64,000 bases of DNA from Paenibacillus glycanilyticus (GTDB lineage Bacteria; Bacillota; Bacilli; Paenibacillales; Paenibacillaceae). The DNA is taken from positions 310,001-374,000 of the forward strand of contig NZ_BSSQ01000006.1 in NCBI RefSeq assembly GCF_030161375.1. Reading direction: 5' to 3'. The position numbers and the translations under genes were made by a program. Shown here in pieces: positions 17,487-23,992 of this stretch; the first letter of the stretch is position 1, and each line of letters starts with the position of its first letter. The notes beneath the pieces were generated by a model. That model was given only the letters and a program-made list of their open reading frames with translations, ran no database searches and had not been told where the DNA came from.

Positions 17487-18161
17487 ATGATCGAACGTTA
17501 TTCCATTACCGCAGATGTTGGAGATATGATTGAAGCTTTCAAAGTGGAGCAGTTGATTAACTGCTATACGAACCGGTTTAATGTGGCGCCGACGCAGACG
17601 GTGTCCATCGTGATGAATGACCGCTGGGGACTTCGGACGATGCATGACGCGAGATGGGGGCTGTTCCCGTTCTGGGCAAAAGACTCGATTAACGCGGACA
17701 GCTCGATGCTCTCGAATAAGCCGTTTTTTGAGCGGATGCTTCGCAAGCAGCGTTGCGTGGTGCCGTGCAGCGGATTTTTCGGCTGGCAGAAGGGCCAGAA
17801 GGAGAAGGATGCGCGGGCGATGCATATCGTGGTGCCGAACCAACGGTTGTTCGGGATTGCCGGTTTCTTCGATGTATGGCGGAATTACAGCGGTGAAGAA
17901 GTACGCGCCTTTACGATGATTACGGCTCCGGCGAGCGGGGCGATGTCGCAATGGCAGCCTAACGTTCCGGTCATTATGGACGAGGATGGCATGGAGGATT
18001 GGCTCAACCCGCGGATTTCGGATTTCCGCTCGCTTCGCAAGCACCTCGAGCCGATGGACAGTTACCGGATGAGAGCTTATCCGGTAACAAACGCGGTGAA
18101 CGATGAGGCGTACGAGTCGCCGGATTGCATCCGGGAGATTCGCCTTCCGGATTTCGCATAG
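17487..18161 (+). CDS. SRAP (YedK/HMCES)-family protein lacking the catalytic residues
   Basis: Protein of 224 residues with the SRAP fold seen in RFNVAPTQ, ARWGLFPFWAK, NKPFFERML and CVVPCSGFFGW. YedK/HMCES proteins use Cys2 after Met removal to bond abasic DNA, helped by Asn75, Glu105 and His160 (E. coli YedK numbering). Here residues 1-4 are MIER where MCGR is normal, GFFGW replaces GFYEW or GWFEW, and the HDR(R/M)P motif reads QPNVP. Cys2, the Glu and the His are therefore gone; the Asn remains in INADSS. It cannot form the usual thiazolidine crosslink, so another role such as DNA binding is possible. ATG follows AAGG at short spacing. Confidence 0.88.
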   Translation: MIERYSITADVGDMIEAFKVEQLINCYTNRFNVAPTQTVSIVMNDRWGLRTMHDARWGLFPFWAKDSINADSSMLSNKPFFERMLRKQRCVVPCSGFFGWQKGQKEKDARAMHIVVPNQRLFGIAGFFDVWRNYSGEEVRAFTMITAPASGAMSQWQPNVPVIMDEDGMEDWLNPRISDFRSLRKHLEPMDSYRMRAYPVTNAVNDEAYESPDCIREIRLPDFA

Positions 18162-18170
18162 GCAAGAAGG

Positions 18171-18216
18171 GACGGTTCCGGCAAGCTGATGGCTTGCGGG
18201 AACCGTCTTTTTTTTT
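18171..18216 (+). terminator. Terminator after the SRAP gene
   Basis: Stem GACGGTTCC with an inner CAAGC/GCTTG arm closing to GGAACCGTC, then about ten T. Confidence 0.92.
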
Positions 18217-18232
18217 GTGGGGGTGAAGGCTG

Positions 18233-18590
18233 GGGGGGCGGGAGTCGAGAGCTGGGAGACGGGAGTTGAGAGCCGAGAGTCGAGAGTCGAGAGTCGAGAG
18301 TTGGAAGACGAGAGAGCAAAGAGCAAAGAGCAAAGAGCAAAGAGCAAAAAGCAAAGAGTCGAGAGAGCCGAGAAGCGGAAAAGCGGAAGTCGAGAGAGCG
18401 GAGAGCTGAGAGCGGAGAGCTGGGAGCTGAGAGTTTGAGAGTCGAGAGTTGAGAGCGGAGAGCTGAGAGCTGGGAGTCGAGAGCTGGGAGTCGAGAGCCG
18501 AGAGCTGGGAGCTGAGAGTTGAAAGTCGAGAGCTAAGAGCCGAGAGCCGAGAGACGAGAGACGAAAGACGAAAGACGAAAGACTAAGGCT
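18233..18590 (+). repeat. Degenerate heptanucleotide (GAGAGNN) purine-rich repeat
   Basis: Some 350 bases consist almost only of GAGAGTC, GAGAGCT, GAGAGCC, GGGAGTC, GAGCAAA and GACGAAA heptamers, with the plus strand very purine-rich. Because 7 is not a multiple of 3 and stops are rare, several frames stay open, which makes false proteins such as repeated SRE or LST tracts. No ribosome site or start supports a gene. Confidence 0.85.
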
Positions 18591-18605
18591 TAAAGCTTTT
18601 CTCGG

Positions 18606-18790
18606 CTAACGAAACGTCATATTCCTATTTAGCCGATTTAGGCGATTTAAGACGGCTAACGAAACTATGTAACGCTAGTAGCCCATCAAGAGCGCTTTGG
18701 CGTCCTTGATGGGCTGAATAAAGTGATGACGTTTCGTTAGAATGGTGCAAAGCCCTATTTGGGCGGTTTAAGCGTCTGACGTTTCGTTAG
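18606..18790 (+). repeat. Inverted repeats CTAACGAAACGTCAT with an inner hairpin
   Basis: CTAACGAAACGTCAT at 18606-18620 is matched by its perfect reverse complement at 18726-18740, and the last 14 bases of that arm recur at 18777-18790. Between the arms lies a perfect 11-bp stem AGCCCATCAAG/CTTGATGGGCT at 18680-18690 and 18705-18715. No transposase or open frame lies between the arms. Confidence 0.85.
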
Positions 18791-18796
18791 CGGAGC

Positions 18797-18932
18797 AGAT
18801 TCAAGAGAAGGGAGGCCGCGAGGACGGAATGTACCATGCAGCCGCATCGGTTAGCTTGCGAGCGCGGAAGCGCATCAAGCACTACGCGCTGCTTACCGTC
18901 CCAGTACTCGACGAACATTAATATCGTTAGAA
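18797..18932 (-). pseudogene. Decayed 5' fragment of a second etfA gene
   Basis: Read on the minus strand from 18929, one frame gives TILMFVEYWDGKQRVVLDAL, then about 15 residues, then VHSVLAA. It aligns without gaps to residues 4-23 (TILVFAECRDGKLRRVALEA) and VHAVLAA of the intact etfA just upstream. At DNA level about 59 bases around 18862-18921 match 19845-19910 at roughly four positions in five. The fragment has no start codon, begins right after the intact etfA stop and runs into the inverted repeat at 18790. It is a remnant of a tandem duplication or of an exchange. Confidence 0.8.
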
Positions 18933-18933
18933 A

Positions 18934-19917
18934 TTAGCCGGATTGTGTTCTGCGGAACTCATCCGTTAACAACGGGACGACTTCAAAGAGGTCGCCGACG
19001 ATGCCGTAATCCGCGACGCTGAAGATCGGGGCGTCGGGATCTTTGTTGATTGCGATAATGACGCGGGACTGGCTCATGCCAGCCAGATGCTGAATCGCGC
19101 CGCTAATGCCGCAGGCGATATAGAGCTGCGGCGTCACGACTTTGCCGGTTTGCCCGATCTGCAGGGCATAACCGCAATAACCGGCATCGCATGCTCCGCG
19201 CGATGCGCCAATGGCGCCGCCGAGAACGCCGGCGAGCGCTTGAAGCGGCTCGAAGCCTGCCGAGCTGCGCACGCCTCTGCCGCCGGAGACGACCACGTCG
19301 GCCTCGGCGAGATCGATTTGGCCGCCGGCGCGGCGAACGAGCGAGCGCACGGCGGTCAGGATTGGCGGCACCGTGAACGGCAGCGCCTGCACGGTGCCTT
19401 GCGGTGCGCCGGCCGGAAGCGTCTCGGCTGGCTCGAAGTTGTTCGGGCGGACCGTGACAACCCACGGTCCGCCCGGGGTGAAGCTGCGCTGCTCGAACGC
19501 CTTGCCGGCGTAGAGCGGCCGCGTGAACACGCCATCCTCTTCGTTGATGGCGGTTACGTCCGCGACGTGGCCGGCGCCGATGGCCGCGGCCACGCGGGGC
19601 GCGAGCTCGCGCCCTATGGCGGTATGGCCGAGCAGCAGCGCGTCCGGCCTAACCGCTTCAATGGCTGCGCGCAAGGCGGCGATGTACGCCTCAGGCGTAT
19701 AGGCGCGAAGGGCCGGGTCGTCCGCGATATGGACGACGTCCGCCCCTCGCGCAGCCAGCGCGGCGGCTTCATCGGCCGCGCCGCCCGGGGCCGCGAGGAC
19801 GGCATGGACCGCGCCGTCCACACCGGCCAGCCGCCGCGCGGCGCCAAGCGCCTCAAGCGCCACGCGGCGCAGCTTGCCGTCCCGGCACTCGGCGAACACT
19901 AGTATCGTTCTTCCCAT
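18934..19917 (-). CDS. etfA: Electron transfer flavoprotein alpha subunit
   Basis: FAD-binding subunit (327 residues) of the EtfAB heterodimer that takes electrons from acyl-CoA dehydrogenases. It starts MGRTILVFAE at an ATG behind AAAGGAGG; an open extension to 19962 is ignored. The C-terminal FAD domain shows GGRGVRS, LGGAIGASRGACDAGY, QIGQTGKVVTPQLYIACGIS and AINKDPDAPIFSVADYGIVG, the family signature. Compared with most homologues the first half is very Ala- and GC-rich. It is transcribed away from fadF, downstream of etfB, but separated from etfB by about 690 bp of repeats. It supplies FadE at 27818 with an electron acceptor. Confidence 0.96.
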   Translation of the reverse strand: MGRTILVFAECRDGKLRRVALEALGAARRLAGVDGAVHAVLAAPGGAADEAAALAARGADVVHIADDPALRAYTPEAYIAALRAAIEAVRPDALLLGHTAIGRELAPRVAAAIGAGHVADVTAINEEDGVFTRPLYAGKAFEQRSFTPGGPWVVTVRPNNFEPAETLPAGAPQGTVQALPFTVPPILTAVRSLVRRAGGQIDLAEADVVVSGGRGVRSSAGFEPLQALAGVLGGAIGASRGACDAGYCGYALQIGQTGKVVTPQLYIACGISGAIQHLAGMSQSRVIIAINKDPDAPIFSVADYGIVGDLFEVVPLLTDEFRRTQSG

Positions 19918-20010
19918 CGTAATTCCTCCTTTGTTGCAGGGCGAACTGCAGATGAACTCCATTCTCCCAACGTAACTGAAGTAACTAACTTGTTTGTTTG
20001 ATATACGGAT

Positions 20011-20219
20011 GCAATAAGACCCTGTGAGGGTCTTATTGCGTTAAATTGGCTAGCATTTCTATCGCATAAGACCCTAGCAGGGTCTTATTTTATTTAAAAA
20101 GCTCAAATTTGCCTGGGTTCTTGCTGCTTCGTGCGAGATAAGACCCTGATAGGGTCTTATCGATAAGGTAAAAGCCCTGAAACAACCCAATAAGACCCTG
20201 CGGGGGTCTTATTGGGTTG
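20011..20219 (+). repeat. Four copies of an ATAAGACCCT palindrome between etfB and etfA
   Basis: Perfect hairpins of the form ATAAGACCCT-3 nt-AGGGTCTTAT lie at 20011-20039, 20066-20088 and 20137-20161, with a longer variant (CAACCCAATAAGACCC arm) at 20184-20219. Spacing is 50-70 bases and the DNA between them does not repeat. Confidence 0.92.
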
Positions 20220-20256
20220 CCACCTGCATCGGTGGGGCGGGATACCCGCCACAATA

Positions 20257-20540
20257 GCGATCCCCGCAAAGTTAACGCCCCTAAAGGTCCTTAACCAGCA
20301 GAATAATCGAGTTACGCGGCATGTTAAGGTCCTTAAGGGAACTTAACAATAACCAAACGTGCTAGAAAGCCACCAAAGTGAGCGGTCCCAGCAAGATTAA
20401 CGCCCCTAATGGACCTTAACCAGCAGAACAATCGAGTTACGCGGCATGTTAAGGTTCTTAAGGGACCTTAACAATAACCAAACGTGCTAGAAAGCCAACA
20501 AAGTGAGCGATCCCCGCAAAGTTAACGCCCCTATAGGTCC
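20257..20540 (+). repeat. Tandem 125-bp repeat with GGTCCTTAA palindromes
   Basis: A unit of exactly 125 bp starts at 20257, 20382 and 20507 (third copy partial). Each full unit contains TTAACGCCCCTAAAGGTCC-like and TGTTAAGGTCCTTAAGG-like palindromic stretches. Sequence between copies is almost identical. No gene is seen in 19918-20604. Confidence 0.92.
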
Positions 20541-20604
20541 TTAACCGTCCTTAACCTTCCACGCAGCAGCTTCTTCGCCATCCGCCGCGCAAGCGACAGC
20601 CGCT

Positions 20605-21426
20605 TCACTGCGGCATCTGCCCCTCCGCCTGCAGCAGGCGAACGAGCTCCGCCGCCTGCTCGCCGGGCGTCCCCGCCAGGCGCCGGCCGGCTGCGCGCGG
20701 TGCCGGCGGAACAAGCGCCAGGCGCGAGGTCCGCGCGCCTTCTTCCTCGCCGCCTGCGGCTGCCTCCACACGGGCGAGCGGCTTCCGCTTCGCCTTCATA
20801 ATGCCCGGCAGCGACGGATATCGCGGCTCGTTGAGCCCTTGCTGCGCCGTAACCAGCGCTGGCAGCGGGATCACAACCGTCTCCGTGTCGCCCTCCACGT
20901 CGCGCTCCACTACAGCAAACCGTGCCGCCCCCGAAGCGCCCGGCGGCAATTCGCCGGATGCCTTCGCTTCATCCGGCCCGACCACAACAAGCTTGACCGC
21001 GGCTGCGGCATGCGGCAAGCCAAGCCGCTCCGCGACCTGGAGCGCTACGCTCCCGGAGCCGCTGTCGACGGCGAACAAGCCCGCCAGCAGCAGGTCCGGC
21101 TTCAGCGGCGCGATAACCTTCGCAAGCGCTGTCGCTAGCGCAAAGCTGTCCCCGCTCGCCACGGTGGAGCTATCCAGCCGGATCGCTTCATCCGCGCCCA
21201 TTGCTAGCGCGGTCCGCAGCGCTTCCTCCGAGCGGTCGCCGCCGCAAGAGACGACGCGCACTTCACCGCCATGCTGCTCCCGCTGGCGCAGCGCTTCCTC
21301 CAAGGCATATTCGTCATAGGGATTAATGACGAGTTTGGCATCCGCTTCGACGACGGCGCCGTCCTTCACGATAATTTTTTCCTCCGTATCAAACGTTTGC
21401 TTGAGCAGAACAACAATGTTCAACAC
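20605..21426 (-). CDS. etfB: Electron transfer flavoprotein beta subunit
   Basis: Partner of EtfA, 273 residues, starting GTG-TTG-AAC (MLNIVVLLKQTFDTEEKI) behind AAGGAGG. Family features are VINPYDEYALEEALR, the nucleotide-binding VVSCGGDRSEEALRTALAMGADEAI, LLLAGLFAVDSGSGSVALQVAERLGLP and the C-terminal PSLPGIMKAKRKPL. The last 40 residues are Ala/Arg/Gly-rich and a little longer than usual. It is divergent from fadF and upstream of etfA, so one transcript would need to cross the repeat block to reach etfA. Confidence 0.95.
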   Translation of the reverse strand: MLNIVVLLKQTFDTEEKIIVKDGAVVEADAKLVINPYDEYALEEALRQREQHGGEVRVVSCGGDRSEEALRTALAMGADEAIRLDSSTVASGDSFALATALAKVIAPLKPDLLLAGLFAVDSGSGSVALQVAERLGLPHAAAAVKLVVVGPDEAKASGELPPGASGAARFAVVERDVEGDTETVVIPLPALVTAQQGLNEPRYPSLPGIMKAKRKPLARVEAAAGGEEEGARTSRLALVPPAPRAAGRRLAGTPGEQAAELVRLLQAEGQMPQ

Positions 21427-21700
21427 CGCAGCAACCTCCTTAAACCTATAGTTCCTTATCTCCCAATGTACCTTTCCAACCAGCAGCTACGCAGCATGGT
21501 CATACCCGCCGCAAGGCTCGGCAAAACCGCTTTCCATCAGTGCTACGATATGAGCCAACTCGGCCAAATAGACCCCCCGGCAAGGCGAAAGGGGCGGCAT
21601 GTTCATGCTAAGGGGCTCATATACTGGAGCACCGCGGTATTTTGAGCAATAGCGCTTATAAGCTTGTCCGAAACGAGGCTTGCAAAAGGGGGCGAAGCGC
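21427..21700. other. Divergent control region between etfB and fadF
   Basis: It holds the etfB ribosome site (AAGGAGG, minus strand). The 8-bp arms TATGAGCC and GGCTCATA near 21550 and 21615 enclose a GC-rich stretch and may form a structured leader. No FadR-like TGAATGA...TCATTCA operator and no confident promoter could be read. Confidence 0.4.
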
Positions 21701-23944
21701 GTGATGGCCATGCTGGAATGGTGGTCGGCAGATGGGGTAACGGCTGCAGTCAGGTGGATTATGTTCGCGGCGGTAACAGGGCTTGCCGCAGTTGCTTTTG
21801 CGACGGTCGTCTTGCGCAGGGTAGGTTATATGAAGCTCGGCAGGGAGGCCGAACAAGCAACAATCCCAAAGGATGAGCGTGGCGAACAATCCCGGCGTCC
21901 CTCGGTTGCAAGCCAGGTGCTCGGGCATAGCAAGCTGCTGCGCGATATCCGGAGCGGCGTCATGCATTTGATTTACTTCTATGGATTTATCGTTTTGCAG
22001 TTTGGCGCGGCGGATCTAATCTGGAAAAAACTTGGCGGCAGCCCGATTCCCTTCCCCTTCTACGGGCAGTTCGCCTGGTCGCAGGAGCTGACGGTATCGC
22101 TTGTGTTGCTCGCCGTCTTGTACGGGGGCTTTCGCCGGTATATCGAGCAGCTGCCCAGGCTGAAGCGGGGCTGGAAGCCTTCGCTTGTCCTATGGTTTAT
22201 CGGCGGTCTGATGCTGACCGTTCTGCTTACGCTTTCCTTCGAGCGGCTGTCGGGGGATCCGCATGCGGTAGCCGCTCGTTACGCGCCTGTTTCTTCCGTG
22301 CTTGCGGACTGGATCGGGAAGCTTGGCGTGCCGACAGGCAGCCTGGCATCGGAGGCTGGATATGAATTGTTCTGGTGGCTGCATCTTCTGGTGCTGCTGT
22401 CTTTCCTTGTGTATGTGCCGCAATCCAAGCATTTTCACTTGCTGACGGCTCCCGTTAATTTGTGGCTGGGGCGCAACGCGCCTGTAGGCCGGCTCACGCC
22501 GCTAGATCTGGAGGATGAAGAAGCGGAGTCGTTTGGCGCGGGCGCCATTGAGCATTTTTCGCAAAAACAGCTGCTTGACCTGTACGCCTGCGTGGAATGC
22601 GGACGGTGCACAAATGTTTGCCCGGCTTCGAATACCGGCAAGCTGCTGTCGCCGATGCATTTGATGACCAAACTTCGGGACCATCTTACGGAAAAAGGCG
22701 CCGCCATCACGTCGAAGTCGCCTTGGATTCCGCGCGTGATGGGCGGGCAGCTTGCCGGAGCGCATGTGATGGGTGCTCTTATTCCCGAATGGGAGAACAG
22801 TCCGGAAGGAAGCGTCACTTCCATTATTCCTACGATGACCGCGCAGAAAGAAGCGTGGGGCGTGCGCGAAGGCACCAAGGCGGAGGAGCTCGAGCTAATC
22901 GGGGATGTCATGTCCGAGGAAGAGCTGTGGGCGTGCACCACTTGCCGCAACTGCGAGGAAATATGCCCGGTTGGCAACGAACATGTCGACAAAATCATCG
23001 ATATGCGCCGTTATCTCGTGCTGATGGAAGGCCGAATGCCGTTTGACGGACAACGCGCGCTGCAAAATATCGAACGCCAAAGCAACCCCTGGGGGCTTCC
23101 AAGACAGGAACGCGCGGCCTGGATCGAAGATTGCGAGAGCCGTACCGGCGTCCGCGTCCGGACGATGCAGGAACTCAAACGCGCGGGGGCCCCAAAGCCG
23201 GATATTGTACTCTGGGCAGGTTCTATGGGCGCTTACGATACGCGAAGCCGGAAGGTGCTGTATGACTTGGTTCGGCTGCTCGACCGGGCGGGGGTTTCTT
23301 TTGCCACCCTTGGCGCGGAAGAGAGAAACTCGGGCGATACGCCGCGGCGGATCGGCAACGAGCTGCTGTTTCAGGAGTTATGCCGGGAAAATATCGAGAC
23401 CATCGCGCGTTATGGAATTAGCCGGATCGTGACGGCTTGCCCGCATACGTTCAACACGTTCCGCAAGGAATATCCGGATTTCGGGCTGCCGAGGGACATT
23501 GTGATCGAGCATCATACGGAGCTGCTTGCCCGCCTTCTGAAAGATCGGCGGCTAACGCCCGAGCATCTTGTAAAAGAACGCGTCACCTACCATGATTCCT
23601 GTTATCTCGGCCGGTATAACGGCGTGTATGATGCCCCCCGCGAGGTGCTTAAGGCCATTCCGGGCATTGAACTGGAGGAGATGGCAAGAAACCGCGAGAA
23701 CGGCATGTGCTGCGGAGCCGGCGGCGGCCTCATGTGGATGGAAGAGCAAAGCGGCGTCCGGGTTAACCGTGCCAGAGTGTCCCAAGCGCTGGAGGTGCGC
23801 CCGACGGTGATTGGTTCGGCTTGCCCTTATTGCCTGACGATGATGGAAGACGGGCTTAAGCTGCTCGAGGCCGATGAGAACACGGCTGCCCGCGATGTGG
23901 CCGAACTCCTTGCGGCAAGCGTATTCGGGCGGGAAACGGCTTAA
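21701..23944 (+). CDS. fadF: Membrane iron-sulfur oxidoreductase FadF-like (ETF:quinone electron transfer)
   Basis: About 747 residues. The N-terminal third holds about six membrane helices resembling a haem-b nitrate-reductase gamma-type domain. It is followed by two 4Fe-4S motifs (CVECGRCTNVCP and CTTCRNCEEICP) and two cysteine-rich CCG domains (HDSCYLGRYNG with MCCGAGGG, SACPYCLTMMEDG). This is the layout of B. subtilis FadF/YwjF (about 705 residues), which is linked to beta-oxidation, probably passing electrons from EtfAB to quinone. The start is GTG 21701 or ATG 21704; AAGGGGG lies 8 bases before the GTG. It heads the fadF-fadN-fadA-fadE-ligase-thioesterase run. Confidence 0.92.
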   Translation: MMAMLEWWSADGVTAAVRWIMFAAVTGLAAVAFATVVLRRVGYMKLGREAEQATIPKDERGEQSRRPSVASQVLGHSKLLRDIRSGVMHLIYFYGFIVLQFGAADLIWKKLGGSPIPFPFYGQFAWSQELTVSLVLLAVLYGGFRRYIEQLPRLKRGWKPSLVLWFIGGLMLTVLLTLSFERLSGDPHAVAARYAPVSSVLADWIGKLGVPTGSLASEAGYELFWWLHLLVLLSFLVYVPQSKHFHLLTAPVNLWLGRNAPVGRLTPLDLEDEEAESFGAGAIEHFSQKQLLDLYACVECGRCTNVCPASNTGKLLSPMHLMTKLRDHLTEKGAAITSKSPWIPRVMGGQLAGAHVMGALIPEWENSPEGSVTSIIPTMTAQKEAWGVREGTKAEELELIGDVMSEEELWACTTCRNCEEICPVGNEHVDKIIDMRRYLVLMEGRMPFDGQRALQNIERQSNPWGLPRQERAAWIEDCESRTGVRVRTMQELKRAGAPKPDIVLWAGSMGAYDTRSRKVLYDLVRLLDRAGVSFATLGAEERNSGDTPRRIGNELLFQELCRENIETIARYGISRIVTACPHTFNTFRKEYPDFGLPRDIVIEHHTELLARLLKDRRLTPEHLVKERVTYHDSCYLGRYNGVYDAPREVLKAIPGIELEEMARNRENGMCCGAGGGLMWMEEQSGVRVNRARVSQALEVRPTVIGSACPYCLTMMEDGLKLLEADENTAARDVAELLAASVFGRETA

Positions 23945-23992
23945 GCCAGTCATCTAACTCCTTAAAAAATTTCACGTAGGAGGTACTTACGA

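Noticed and set aside
17418..17497. 10-bp repeat tgatcgaacg and the CCTGTGCTT/AAGCACAGG stem before the SRAP gene
   Set aside because: The short direct repeat could be chance and the stem has no T run; not enough to call a regulatory element.
18004..18438. Several open frames through the heptamer repeat
   Set aside because: Open only because a 7-bp purine repeat lacks stop codons; low-complexity SRE/LST products with no start signals.
20011..20219. CRISPR array
   Set aside because: Only four repeat units, each a perfect palindrome of changing length, with spacers of irregular size and no cas genes in the window.
21540..21625. Possible riboswitch upstream of fadF
   Set aside because: The TATGAGCC/GGCTCATA arms pair, but no known riboswitch core could be recognised, so it is left as a structured leader only.
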